Of a stretch of 64,000 nucleotides of DNA, positions 18,059-27,268 are shown piece after piece. The number at the start of each line of letters is the position of its first letter. The stretch's first letter is position 1. This DNA comes from Chitinophaga filiformis (GTDB lineage Bacteria > Bacteroidota > Bacteroidia > Chitinophagales > Chitinophagaceae), in assembly GCF_023100805.1 (NCBI RefSeq), contig NZ_CP095855.1, forward strand, positions 5,931,001 through 5,995,000, written 5' to 3'. Position numbers and translations under genes: made by a program. The notes under the pieces are model-generated. The model did no database searches, had not been told where the DNA came from, and saw nothing but the letters and a program-made list of their open reading frames with translations.

Positions 18059-19738
18059 TCAGAAGTTAGGATTTTTTACAGGCGCACTATCTTCACCCGG
18101 TGGGTTCAGATCTGCTTCATCTGCCGGTACATCCCAGTAATCCATGAAATTATAATTGATCGTGACATTGGTGTTCACCACACTGGCAGAAGTCAGGAAA
18201 GTATTGCCATAACTGCCGCCGCCATTGCTGATATCGTATGTCCAGCCCCATCTCCTGTTGTCATAGAAAGACAGCCCCCTGAACACCAGCGCGGCTCTTC
18301 TTTCCATTACCAGCTCTTTCAGCGCACCCACCTTTGTAAGCCCCGTACCGGCTACAGCGGGTATACCTGCTCCCATATACGCTCTCACAGCGTCTACATA
18401 GGCAAGTCCTGCATCAGTATTACCCAGGCGGATATTCGCTTCTGCCAGCATCAGGGCGTTTTCTTCATAGCTGGGGCCAATGAACAGTTCATAGTTGCCG
18501 GTCGACTTGGAGCCATACACATATACCCCGCTGGCGCCCGCGCCTCCGTCTATCATGCTGTACCGCGTACCGAATGAAAGATCATCCAGGTATTTGGTAG
18601 TGGTATTAAAATTATTAGCCAGGCGCTTGTCGCCCGGCTTCAGGTTCTGTACAAAGCGTTCACTCAGCCTGAATGTAATAGCGGTGTTCACACCAACGGT
18701 CAGTGCGGCTACGGTACCACCATCTGCAGTAAAGAAACCATTCGCCGCTGCGCTTCTGCCTGTAAATACATAGTCAGTGGGCTTAACACCATTCGTAGCC
18801 AGCGTCAGTACCTCATTCCAGTCGGCGGCTGTCATAACGTCTGCAGAAGCTTTCGTGATCACAGCATCCGGATTGCCGTTCACAAATGGCGCCAGCTTGT
18901 TCACGAGTATATTCCTGGCCAGCAGGGTATTGATATTCCTGATCCACATATCTGTGGTAAGTACACCACCCTTACCTACCTGGCAGAATGCAGGGATGAG
19001 CTGTCCTAATAGAGAGGAATAATCGCCTGAACTGGCAATGCCGGTCGACAATATATCAGACGCCATATGCAGGTATTTATTGGAGGCAGCGATCACCGAG
19101 TCTTTCAACACATACCTGTTACTGCCTGCACCATCCTGGTCAATGATCAGACCGGAATAATACATAGAACCGATGGAGGCATAGGCATATCCTTTCCACC
19201 AATAGCACCAGGCTTTGATAGTATTGCTCTTTGTTTTGGCATCACCGGAAAAAGTAATGTTGTCGACGATACTTAATACCTTATTGCAGGCGCCATTCAA
19301 TGCATACATATTCAGCCACTGATAGTACAGCGGATTATACCCCGATCCGGTCTGTGCACGGGTATTGTTAGCCCGCAGCTGGCTGACGTTGGATATATTG
19401 GTATTCACCCTTGTATTGTTGTCCAGTATAAAATATTCCGGTATGCTGATCGTACTTACCAGCTGATTGGACGCCTGTGCGCCCACCACATCTGCCAGCA
19501 GTTCGCTGTAGCCGTAAGGCAATGAAAAATAACTGTCGCCCAGCCATACATCCCCTTTCTGAAACCCGTTGATATATACGGCGCCGATAGACAATGCAAT
19601 GATGCCCGACTCATTATTCACATTCCCCCCTACCGTAGGCAGGTTGGGATTACCTACGTTGAGCTCTTTCTTACAGGCGAAGGTGCTGCATAAAATAAGG
19701 AACCCTAAAAGCCCTGAAACATATTTATTCCTGATCAT
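18059..19738 (-). CDS. SusD/RagB-family lipoprotein (second pair)
   Basis: 559 residues from the ATG at 19738, which gives a standard lipoprotein signal with Cys22 (CSTFACKKEL). An upstream in-frame ATG at 19760-19762 overlaps the susC stop as TAATG and would add 8 residues, so coupling from susC is possible. SusD features: helical WLNMYALNGACNKVLSIVDN, AWCYWWKGYAYASIGSMYYSGLII, YEENALMLAEANIRLGNTDAGLAYVDAVR and the LVMERRAALVFRGLSFYDNRRWGW block near the C-terminus. It belongs to the SusD-like/SusD_2-like group with larger central inserts. No enzyme or regulator gene is adjacent, so the ligand is unknown. Confidence 0.92.
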   Translation of the reverse strand: MIRNKYVSGLLGFLILCSTFACKKELNVGNPNLPTVGGNVNNESGIIALSIGAVYINGFQKGDVWLGDSYFSLPYGYSELLADVVGAQASNQLVSTISIPEYFILDNNTRVNTNISNVSQLRANNTRAQTGSGYNPLYYQWLNMYALNGACNKVLSIVDNITFSGDAKTKSNTIKAWCYWWKGYAYASIGSMYYSGLIIDQDGAGSNRYVLKDSVIAASNKYLHMASDILSTGIASSGDYSSLLGQLIPAFCQVGKGGVLTTDMWIRNINTLLARNILVNKLAPFVNGNPDAVITKASADVMTAADWNEVLTLATNGVKPTDYVFTGRSAAANGFFTADGGTVAALTVGVNTAITFRLSERFVQNLKPGDKRLANNFNTTTKYLDDLSFGTRYSMIDGGAGASGVYVYGSKSTGNYELFIGPSYEENALMLAEANIRLGNTDAGLAYVDAVRAYMGAGIPAVAGTGLTKVGALKELVMERRAALVFRGLSFYDNRRWGWTYDISNGGGSYGNTFLTSASVVNTNVTINYNFMDYWDVPADEADLNPPGEDSAPVKNPNF

Positions 19739-19761
19739 AATTTTCTCTTTTTTGATAAACA

Positions 19762-22700
19762 TTAGAATCCGACGTTTAAGCCTACTGCATAAGATTTGAG
19801 GTTCGGTATAGTACTGTTGTCTATGCCCCTGTCGAAAGAAGAGTTCACAGCGCCCGAACTCACCTCCGGATCAAAGCCGGTATAGTGGGTAACAGTCAGG
19901 AGGTTCCTGCCGGTCATCACTAACTGCAGTTTATTGAAGTATTTCATCCTGAATACTTTCGAAAAGTCAAAACCGACAGAGATATTCCGCAGTCTCAGGA
20001 AGGAAGCATCTTCATAGAAATAGTCTTTGGTGGCGTTGTTGCCCGGACCATACAAACTACCCCAGGAACCACTGTAAGCACTGCCGTAATAGGCAGTATA
20101 TGCGGCAGTAACACCATTGATCGTAACAGGTTTGGAGAAGTCGCCGTGGATACCATCCCTGTACATCCATTCCTTCGTCTGGTTGTACAGGTGACTGCCA
20201 TATATCCAGTCAAACTGGAAAGAGAAGGTCAGGAAATCCTTATAACCAAATGAACTGATAAAGGAGGCATTGAACTTAGGATTAGGATCACCCAGGGGAT
20301 AAGCTTCTGAAGAGAACTGAATGCCCCTGGTACTAGTATCCACGAGGTGTCCGTTCACCACCTGGTACTTGCCTGCGTCCTGTTCTGAGATATATTTTGT
20401 TCCGGCCTTATTAACAGCATCTACGCTGGTCAATGCCTTATAACCATAGATCTGTCCGATCTTCTGTCCTGCTGTCAGCACCAGTGCTGTACTACCTGCC
20501 GCAGAAGTGAGTATGATGTCAGCACCACCATTGATCCTGTCGATCATAGATGTCTGATGACCGAAGTTGGTGGTGAAATCCCAGTTAAAGTTCCTGCTAT
20601 GATACAAAGGCAGGTTCAGCTGGAACTGATAACCTTTGGACGACATATTGATCGCGTTGTTCAGGATACCGGTAGCGCCGGAAGATAGTGGAGCGCTCAC
20701 AGTATAGATCACATTTTCACTCTTGCGTTTCCAGTAGGTAAAAGACGCATTCACGGTATTCAGCCATTTGCCTTTGCCGGCATTTAAAGTGAGGTCTGTA
20801 CCAGCTTCAAACTCCTTGGATACTTCTACCTGCAGATGAGGATTCTGCCCGGTAACCGGTACGGAATACACTACGTCAGACCCAAGGGTGTTCTGGTCGA
20901 GCGTGGGGTACCTGTCAAAAGGCCCAGGCTGTATACCGGCTTCACCATATGCAGCTCTCAGTTTAAAATAGGGTATCCTGCTCTCCAGTTTATCGGCCCA
21001 GAAGTTAAAGGAAGAAGGGAGTATATAACCAAATACATTCGGGAAAGTAAAAGGAGAAGCACCACTTCCGAAAGCAGAAGACCAGTCGCTTCTGAAGCCA
21101 CCACCTACGCCACCATAATCGCCGAAATCGATCTTCTGGTTGATGAGATAACCATAGGTGATGAAGGATTCCTCATAGTTGCCGGTTGTCTTGGTGGTGG
21201 TAGAATAAGGCGCCACATACAATTGCTTGGCAGTAGAGATATTCACCGGCGGAGAAAGCGGCAGGCCCAGACCATATATGTCTTCTTCCTTATACTTATT
21301 CTTCCGGTAGTCGTACGAGATCTGTGTTGTGGTCTGGACAGGCAGATGGATGTTGAAGTCTTTCTCAAAGTCTGTCCTGATATAAGCACTTCCCAGGAAG
21401 TTCTGGAAGGTGGTATTGTAGCTCCAGTTGTCTATTTCCCCGGTAGCATCATTGGCAAACTGGTACGCCCATGAGTCGTACAGCATGGTGTTCGCATTCT
21501 GTGTCTGGTTGCGATAGGTCCAGGTAGCCTTTTCTGTTCTGTAGTTAATACCATATTTCGCATCCAGTTCCAGGAAATGATTCACCTGGAAATTGGCGTT
21601 AAAGCTCTGTACGATATCTACCTTGTTATCCAGCCCGCTTGCATATTGCTTTACAAAGTAGGGGTTGAAGGCGTTGATACTTAAGAAATCGGCCGTTTGG
21701 TAAGCAGGTGCATTCCCATCAGCCATTTTATAGGTCAGGTCAAAGAAAGGTGAAGTGTTCAGGAAACTATAGATATTATCATTTTTACCTGCCGTATTTC
21801 CTTTGCCATACAGGTAACCGCCTGCGCCTCCCAAACCTGGTACGGTAGTATTTTTAGTATAGATCACCTGTGTGATGGAACGTAGTTTAAAGCCTTTGAA
21901 CAATTCCGTTCCAAGGTTGGCTGTCAGGTTGGAACGGTCTACATAACCATTCTTCATGACAGGGCTCACCGTATGGTTGTTGGCAACGCCGAGAGAGAAA
22001 TCAGATTTATCAGAACCGCCGGAAATGCTGATATTATTGTTCCAGGATGTTCCCGTCTGGAACACCTGTTTAAAGTGGTCATAATATTTCAGGTTGGCAT
22101 TATATGGTTTGTTGGCAATATTTCTCGGATCGAGTATGCCGTACCGTGTAGCGCCGCCGTAGGCGTAGGATATACCCTCAATACTGCCCACATCAGTGTA
22201 TTTCAGGATATTCCCCGATGCATCAACGATATTATTATTACCATCGGTTAAATATGGATGAAGACGGGCTTTCTCAACATGCCCGCTGTTGATATAACTG
22301 TTCGCAGCATAATTGGTAGAATAGGTAACGGCTATAGGGCCCCGTTTTCCTTTTTTGGTGAAGATCTGCATTACGCCGTTGGCGCCCTGCGCGCCGTACA
22401 TGGACGCGGAAGCCGCCCCCTGCACCACTTCTATCCTTTCTACATTACTCAGGTCAAGCGAGTTGAGATCTGTGGCCGCTACCTGTACACCATCCAGCAT
22501 GATCAATGGTTTGGTACCATTCTGTACGGTATTGACACCTCTTAACAGGATGTTGACAGGGTCGCCGGGGTTACCACTTACAGAAGAGATCTGTGCGCCG
22601 GGTATTTTACCTATAAGCGCCTGATCAATGCTGGTAGAGGGGCCGCTTACCAGTTTCTCTGCTGTAACAGATTCTACAGAGATGCCCAGCTTTCGTTTAC

Positions 22701-23043
22701 TCGTAGCAGTACCCACACCGGTAATAACTACTTCAGATAGTATCTTTTTGTCCACCCCAAGTGTAACGTTCAGCACGGGACCATTTACTGTCACCTGCTT
22801 CGTTTCGTAGCCAATAGCCGTAAATATTAATACGCGGCCCTTTTCAACACTGATGGCGAATGCGCCATTGGCATCGGTTACAGTCCCCCCGCCACCTTTT
22901 ATTTTGATACTTGTACCGGGCAGCGGCGCACCTGAATCGTCAGATACAATTCCGGTGATCTTAGTGGTGGATTGAGCATGAAGAGTGCTGACATAGGCAT
23001 GGCATAGCAATACCAGCAGGCATAATAGCATTTTCTTTCTCAT
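19762..23043 (-). CDS. SusC/RagA-family TonB-dependent transporter (second pair)
   Basis: 1093 residues: signal peptide (to about residue 24), CarboxypepD_reg-like domain (about 28-100, ITGIVSDDSGAPLPGTSI), plug (about 105-230; VVITGVGTATSKRKLGISVE, VNILLRGVNTV, PLIMLDGVQ, ERIEVVQGAASASMYGAQGANGV), then a long barrel ending SYAVGLNVGF. The TonB-linked motif reads VVITGVGTA rather than the common VVVGYGT. No STN domain. It forms a two-gene operon with the downstream susD (overlapping or 23 bp apart, depending on the start chosen). A 552-bp gene-free region lies upstream. The cargo cannot be inferred: a glycan is usual, but isolated SusCD pairs may carry other polymers. Confidence 0.94.
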   Translation of the reverse strand: MRKKMLLCLLVLLCHAYVSTLHAQSTTKITGIVSDDSGAPLPGTSIKIKGGGGTVTDANGAFAISVEKGRVLIFTAIGYETKQVTVNGPVLNVTLGVDKKILSEVVITGVGTATSKRKLGISVESVTAEKLVSGPSTSIDQALIGKIPGAQISSVSGNPGDPVNILLRGVNTVQNGTKPLIMLDGVQVAATDLNSLDLSNVERIEVVQGAASASMYGAQGANGVMQIFTKKGKRGPIAVTYSTNYAANSYINSGHVEKARLHPYLTDGNNNIVDASGNILKYTDVGSIEGISYAYGGATRYGILDPRNIANKPYNANLKYYDHFKQVFQTGTSWNNNISISGGSDKSDFSLGVANNHTVSPVMKNGYVDRSNLTANLGTELFKGFKLRSITQVIYTKNTTVPGLGGAGGYLYGKGNTAGKNDNIYSFLNTSPFFDLTYKMADGNAPAYQTADFLSINAFNPYFVKQYASGLDNKVDIVQSFNANFQVNHFLELDAKYGINYRTEKATWTYRNQTQNANTMLYDSWAYQFANDATGEIDNWSYNTTFQNFLGSAYIRTDFEKDFNIHLPVQTTTQISYDYRKNKYKEEDIYGLGLPLSPPVNISTAKQLYVAPYSTTTKTTGNYEESFITYGYLINQKIDFGDYGGVGGGFRSDWSSAFGSGASPFTFPNVFGYILPSSFNFWADKLESRIPYFKLRAAYGEAGIQPGPFDRYPTLDQNTLGSDVVYSVPVTGQNPHLQVEVSKEFEAGTDLTLNAGKGKWLNTVNASFTYWKRKSENVIYTVSAPLSSGATGILNNAINMSSKGYQFQLNLPLYHSRNFNWDFTTNFGHQTSMIDRINGGADIILTSAAGSTALVLTAGQKIGQIYGYKALTSVDAVNKAGTKYISEQDAGKYQVVNGHLVDTSTRGIQFSSEAYPLGDPNPKFNASFISSFGYKDFLTFSFQFDWIYGSHLYNQTKEWMYRDGIHGDFSKPVTINGVTAAYTAYYGSAYSGSWGSLYGPGNNATKDYFYEDASFLRLRNISVGFDFSKVFRMKYFNKLQLVMTGRNLLTVTHYTGFDPEVSSGAVNSSFDRGIDNSTIPNLKSYAVGLNVGF

Positions 23044-23595
23044 AATTGTGATTTAAATATTACTGTTTAACCGAGTAAACATGCCTGATAAGGGAAGCCG
23101 GGCAATAGGTACAATACTGTCCACTACCGCACTATAAAGCGCGGCATCAATAACAAAGCCTGTATGTACTGTGGTGTTCAGTACATAGCATTCCCCCTGG
23201 ATAATTCGCTTATCTTTTCAATTCCAGTGACAAAAAATAATCAGGTTAAGTGGCAATTATTCTAACTGCACGGCCACTTTAAAAGCAACTGTTCACCACA
23301 AAAGTTCAATTCTTAAAATCAGGCATAGTACCTGGGTTTTCCAAGCTAATACGTCATCACGACAATGATGTCTGGTCGTCGATAATTTAGATTCTGGTTG
23401 ACATTCTTATCATGATAAATATATAAACCTTTTGCTAGATTTCACAATTTTCGAGGCAGAAAAAGATAAAAAAGTAAATATTGAATTTATCATAATATGA
23501 CGTTATATACATCTTACACTGTACTACCAGGACAGTGATATCTATCCCCATTTCCTTCAAACAGATTGGCAGCAGAATTGCGGAAGTATGCAGTT
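23044..23595. promoter_or_regulatory. Divergent control region of the second susC and pncB, with two dyads
   Basis: This 552-bp gap has no credible gene. It is AT-rich towards pncB and contains a perfect 12-bp palindrome TTATCATGATAA (23407-23418). A related dyad, TCATAATATGA (23490-23500), sits inside TTATCATAATATGA. The shared TTATCAT half-site suggests a common DNA-binding protein. No exact TAnnTTTG box was found on either strand at a sensible distance, so the promoters here are not resolved. Regulator and function are unknown. Confidence 0.35.
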
Positions 23596-24771
23596 ATGCG
23601 GACAAACATACTTACTTCGATACTTGATAACGACTTCTACAAGTTCACTATGCAGCAGGGAGTGATCACGCTCTTCCCTTATGCAAAAGCCCGTTATGCT
23701 TTTATCAACCGGGGCAAACATGTTTTTCCCATCGGCTTTGCCAATATCCTCCGTAAAGCTGTTGACGACATGGCTTTATTACAACTGAACAAACAGGAGA
23801 AAGATTTCCTCGGAACAAACTGTCCCTACCTCTCCCCTGTTTATCTTGACTTCCTGGAAGGCTATCGTTATGACCCTTCAGAGGTGAAGATCACACAGGA
23901 AGGAGATCAGCTGCATGTCAGCGTGGAAGGCGCCTGGTATCGTACCATTCTCTGGGAAGTGCCCCTGATGTCCCTGATCTGCGAACTGTATTACCGGTTA
24001 ACCAATATTGATCGCATCAGTGATGAAGAAGTGATAGAGCGGACACGTAAAAAGATAGAAGACTACCTGTTGCTGGGAGTGACCGTCGCTGAATTTGGTA
24101 CCCGCCGCCGGCATTCCTATGCCGTGCATCACCTGGTAATGAGGGCCCTGAAAGAATATGGTACAGGGGCCTTTATCGGATCCAGTAATGTACATATGGC
24201 CATGTTATATCAAACCAAACCTATAGGCACCCATGCGCATGAATGGTTCATGTTCCATGCGGCCCGTTATGGCTTTAAAATGGCGAATGCCCTGGGGCTT
24301 GAACACTGGACACAGGTATACCGCGGAGACCTTGGCATTGCGCTGTCTGATACATATACGACCGATGTATTCTTCCAACAGTTTGACAAGATGTTTTCCA
24401 AACTCTTTGATGGCGTAAGGCATGACAGTGGCGATCCGTTATTGTTTGCCGACAAAGTAATAGCTCACTACCAGCAGATGGGCATTCCTCCGTCCACCAA
24501 AACCATCATATTCTCTGATGCACTTAATTATGACAAGGTAACGCGTATTGCTGCACATTGCCGGAACCGGATAGGCATGTCTTTCGGCATTGGCACCAGC
24601 CTGACCAACGATGCAGGTCCTGCCGCCATGAACATTGTGATCAAAATGACGGCCGCCTGCCCGGAAGGAGAAGGCTGGACGCCGGTTGTCAAGCTGTCGG
24701 ATGAACATGGCAAATATACCGGCGACGAGCAGATGATCGCGCTGGCCAAAACAATACTGGAAATTGATTGA
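23596..24771 (+). CDS. pncB: Nicotinate phosphoribosyltransferase
   Basis: 391 residues from the ATG at 23596; the longer frame from 23566 adds 10 residues ahead of the conserved MRTNILTSILDNDFYKFTMQQ start. It converts nicotinate and PRPP to nicotinate mononucleotide in the NAD salvage pathway, usually with ATP hydrolysis. Recognised motifs include LDNDFYKFTMQQ, ARYAFINRG, EFGTRRRHSY, FIGSSNVHMA, IGTHAHEWFMFH (with the His that is phosphorylated in the family), FDGVRHDSGDP, TIIFSDALNYD and FGIGTSLTND. Length and motif order are typical. It stands alone, 22 bp before the FRG-domain gene, which may be co-transcribed. Confidence 0.96.
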   Translation: MRTNILTSILDNDFYKFTMQQGVITLFPYAKARYAFINRGKHVFPIGFANILRKAVDDMALLQLNKQEKDFLGTNCPYLSPVYLDFLEGYRYDPSEVKITQEGDQLHVSVEGAWYRTILWEVPLMSLICELYYRLTNIDRISDEEVIERTRKKIEDYLLLGVTVAEFGTRRRHSYAVHHLVMRALKEYGTGAFIGSSNVHMAMLYQTKPIGTHAHEWFMFHAARYGFKMANALGLEHWTQVYRGDLGIALSDTYTTDVFFQQFDKMFSKLFDGVRHDSGDPLLFADKVIAHYQQMGIPPSTKTIIFSDALNYDKVTRIAAHCRNRIGMSFGIGTSLTNDAGPAAMNIVIKMTAACPEGEGWTPVVKLSDEHGKYTGDEQMIALAKTILEID

Positions 24772-24792
24772 CGGAAACTAAACTCCAATTGT

Positions 24793-25521
24793 ATGCAAGC
24801 GGTTGAACTGGATACCATACAGGCTTATCTTGACCTGATCAGGGTGAATAAGGAAGAAAATATACGTAATGGCAATATGGGAGATTTTGTTTTCCGCGGA
24901 CAGGCGGCGGATTATCCATTGATCCCAAAAATCTGCAGATTGAAACCTAAAGGTGATCTTTTTGAGATAGAACGCGCCTTACTGATTGAATTTAAACGCA
25001 CGAACCCATTGCTGGTAGAGCAACAGACGCCGCTGAACGACTGGGATTACCTGACCCTGGGCCAGCATTTCGGGTTGCCTACGCGCTTGCTTGACTGGTC
25101 CAACAGTGCGCTTACTGCCTTATGGTTTGCCGTATCAGGACACAACAGCGAATGCCTGCCGGCAGGCGCTTATGCTGTTGTATGGATATTGATGCCGACA
25201 AATGAAGATTTCAATTTTAATCCGGATGAGGTCCATCCATTTGATCTGCCGGCCACCAGGATTTTTCGTCCAAGGTTGATCAAACAACGGATCAATAACC
25301 AGTCGGGCGTTTTCACCGTTCCTTCCACGCAGGAATTACGTGAAACCAGGTATATGAATGAAAGCGACAGTTATGACCAGAAACTGATCAAAGTGAAGAT
25401 CCCAACGGCCAGTCTGCCCAATATAAGGAATGACTTACACACCCTGGGTGTGAATGCTTTTTCCATCTTTCCCGAACTGGAAGGCCTTTGTACTTTTCTG
25501 CAGTGGCGTTACTTTGAGTAA
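24793..25521 (+). CDS. FRG-domain protein
   Basis: 242 residues, predicted cytoplasmic. The FRG domain is clear: FVFRGQAADYPLIPKICR near residues 32-49 and LTLGQHFGLPTRLLDWSNSALTALWFAV near 87-114. The name comes from the Phe-Arg-Gly motif, present here at 33-35. FRG proteins are found in bacteria and phages and often sit among accessory or defence genes; their biochemistry is not established. It lies 22 bp after pncB. Its stop falls inside a 71-bp tandem duplication shared with the 3' end of the convergent metallophosphoesterase gene. Confidence 0.85.
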   Translation: MQAVELDTIQAYLDLIRVNKEENIRNGNMGDFVFRGQAADYPLIPKICRLKPKGDLFEIERALLIEFKRTNPLLVEQQTPLNDWDYLTLGQHFGLPTRLLDWSNSALTALWFAVSGHNSECLPAGAYAVVWILMPTNEDFNFNPDEVHPFDLPATRIFRPRLIKQRINNQSGVFTVPSTQELRETRYMNESDSYDQKLIKVKIPTASLPNIRNDLHTLGVNAFSIFPELEGLCTFLQWRYFE

Positions 25522-25637
25522 GCTCATACTTCGAATATATAGAAGGGCATTTCATACTGCTTTTAACGCTGCAGTGGCATACTTGACCAGGCTCATACTT
25601 CAAATATATAGAAGGGCATTTCATACCCTGCTTTTAA
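25498..25637. repeat. 71-bp tandem duplication across a convergent gene junction
   Basis: Two copies are offset by 71 bp: 25498-25566 and 25569-25637. Both begin CTGCAGTGGC and end TGCTTTTAA. The central 36 nt (GCTCATACTTC, then AATATATAGAAGGGCATTTC) differ at one base. Copy 1 contains the last codons and stop of the FRG gene. Copy 2 contains the last codons and stop of the metallophosphoesterase on the other strand (stop at 25593-25595). Each copy also holds a decayed end of the opposite gene. The simplest reading is that the two 3' ends once abutted and the junction was duplicated, leaving each gene one intact end. Confidence 0.8.
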
Positions 25638-26348
25638 TAATACAGGCTTAGCTACGTTGAATACCTTCACACCTCCGGGCAATATGCCCTCCAGTGTGCC
25701 CATATGTGCATGGCCGTGAAAAACAGCCGCTACCTGCCGGCGGATCAATGGCTCTGCCAGCCGGGAAGAACCCAGGAAGGGATAAATAGGCTCCGGCTCG
25801 CCCTTCACAGTATCCTGCAGGGGCGCATAATGCAATACAGCCACCTTTTTCAGATGCTCATGCTGCTGATCTATCCTCGCCAGTGCTCTGTCGAGATGCA
25901 GCGCTTCATTGACAGCCTCCTGTACGAATGCCTTCATGGCGTCTTCTCCAAACATAGAGAGCATAAAATTATCAAATCCGCCGCCGAAGCCCTTTACACC
26001 GGCAAAACCTACATCTCCTATTACCACTGCCTCCCCGTCCAGGACGTGAACATTCTCGCTTTGCACTGTCTGCCGGATCAGTTTCTGCCGGCCCTTTTCA
26101 TGGTCATGGTTACCCAGTACCGCTACCACCGGGATCGTGCAGGATTTCAGCTCATCGCATAAGATCTTCGCTTCACTTTCGTCGCCGGTATTGGTCAGAT
26201 CTCCGCAAATGAGCAACACATCTGCCCTGCGGGATACCTCCTTGAAGTATTCCGTCCACTTGTTCTTGTCAGTGTCAGTTACGTGTATATCGGCGACGGC
26301 AGCAATGCGCATCTTTTTCCTTTCAGTGTTTTCAGCATCCATTATCAA
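25593..26348 (-). CDS. Calcineurin-like metallophosphoesterase
   Basis: 251 residues, cytoplasmic. The five metallophosphoesterase motifs are present in order: Asp20-Ile-His22 in AVADIHV, Gly49-Asp50 in ICGDLTN, Gly79-Asn-His-Asp82 in VLGNHDHE, His in VLHYAP, and GHAH in FHGHAHMG. These bind two metal ions for phosphomonoester, diester or nucleotide hydrolysis. Its ATG overlaps the stop of the upstream nucleotidyltransferase gene by 4 bp (ATGA), which implies translational coupling. Met13, just before the conserved core, is an alternative start. Substrate unknown. Its 3' end is the second copy of the 71-bp duplication. Confidence 0.9.
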   Translation of the reverse strand: MIMDAENTERKKMRIAAVADIHVTDTDKNKWTEYFKEVSRRADVLLICGDLTNTGDESEAKILCDELKSCTIPVVAVLGNHDHEKGRQKLIRQTVQSENVHVLDGEAVVIGDVGFAGVKGFGGGFDNFMLSMFGEDAMKAFVQEAVNEALHLDRALARIDQQHEHLKKVAVLHYAPLQDTVKGEPEPIYPFLGSSRLAEPLIRRQVAAVFHGHAHMGTLEGILPGGVKVFNVAKPVLLKAGYEMPFYIFEV

Positions 26349-27088
26349 ACCGTTTTTATGGTCATTCCTTTATAGTGCCAGTCGGTAATATCGACTGCAT
26401 ATTGCGTCTGATCTATCAATGGGCCCCTGCATACCTTCTCCTGTGAAGGCGGCAGTTCATACTGCTCATGCGCCCTTTGCATCAGTTCGTCAAACAGCCA
26501 GCGGGGAATGATCTCCGTATAGTCGGCCGGGTAAACAAACTGAAACACAATCAATTGCGCCAGCAGCAGGTGCCAGTGAGGGTCACAGCGCTGCAGCAGC
26601 CGTTTCCAGTCCAGCTGCTTGCCATAACGTAACATCACGTGATTGACATCTGCCCCGTCAAAGCGTTCCCTGTTCTGTATAAAGACCTTGCTCCAGATCA
26701 GCTCTTCCGGCGCTATCAGCCTTATAGGTAAATCCATAAAGACGGTACTTACCGAGTGCTCATACCAGCTTTCATCAACAATACAGATATTGTTTGTACT
26801 ATTGAATATAATGTCTATATAGTACTCGCCTTTAAATACCTTAGCCAGCCATCGCGCGTCGGTCAGCACAATCTCATACCCATGACGGGCAAACAGCTTC
26901 ATAAGACCCGGATACTGCGTAGGTGTACAGAATATGTCAAGGTCCTTGGTATCACGGAAAAGACCCGTGTAATGGAATAAGGCGAATCCTCCTCCCAGCA
27001 AAAAGTCTTCCCCGCTCTCCACGAGGATCGATAATGCTTCCCGGTAAAAGGAATGCGCTTCCGTCTTTTGTATATCATTCATCGTCAT
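26345..27088 (-). CDS. Polymerase-beta-fold nucleotidyltransferase family protein
   Basis: 247 residues. The N-terminal half carries the minimal-nucleotidyltransferase signature: GGG at 32-34 in LLGGGFALFHYTG, the metal-binding Asp49-x-Asp51 in DTKDLDIFCT, and a plausible third Asp92 in YYIDIIFNS. These features are shared with AbiEii/MNT-type and other uncharacterised nucleotidyltransferases. The C-terminal half is helical (LAPEELIWSKVF-like region, then WHLLLAQLIVFQFVYPADY). It overlaps the downstream metallophosphoesterase by 4 bp, forming a tight two-gene unit of a likely nucleotidyl-adding and a likely phosphoester-cleaving enzyme. The acceptor (protein, tRNA or small molecule) is unknown. 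Confidence 0.75.
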   Translation of the reverse strand: MTMNDIQKTEAHSFYREALSILVESGEDFLLGGGFALFHYTGLFRDTKDLDIFCTPTQYPGLMKLFARHGYEIVLTDARWLAKVFKGEYYIDIIFNSTNNICIVDESWYEHSVSTVFMDLPIRLIAPEELIWSKVFIQNRERFDGADVNHVMLRYGKQLDWKRLLQRCDPHWHLLLAQLIVFQFVYPADYTEIIPRWLFDELMQRAHEQYELPPSQEKVCRGPLIDQTQYAVDITDWHYKGMTIKTV

Positions 27089-27238
27089 ACCTGTTATATA
27101 GACTAAAAACTATGCCGTTGCAGTTCTATACCAGCCTTATCAGGCCAAAGCCCGACTGCTTGCTATGCTTATCAAGCCAGCCGGCGCACAATTCCTGTGA
27201 ATAATTGCCGAACGCTGTGAAGATTTTGCCCCATTCAT

Positions 27239-27246
27239 TATATTTG
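27239..27246 (+). promoter_or_regulatory. Bacteroidota -7 promoter box (TATATTTG)
   Basis: Exact TAnnTTTG match 22 bp before the ATG at 27269, which gives a short leader. A TTTG lies at 27225-27228, only 10 bp away, so no properly spaced -33 element accompanies it. Confidence 0.4.
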
Positions 27247-27268
27247 AGTCAAATCCTTAATTTCAATC

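Noticed and set aside
20836..21474. 212-residue plus-strand frame inside the second susC
   Set aside because: It is the antisense of a clear TonB-dependent barrel and has no recognisable features; long antisense frames are common in these genes.
25388..25624. Minus-strand frame with a repeated MKCPSIY peptide
   Set aside because: The repeat is a by-product of the 71-bp DNA duplication read in a non-coding frame across two real gene ends.
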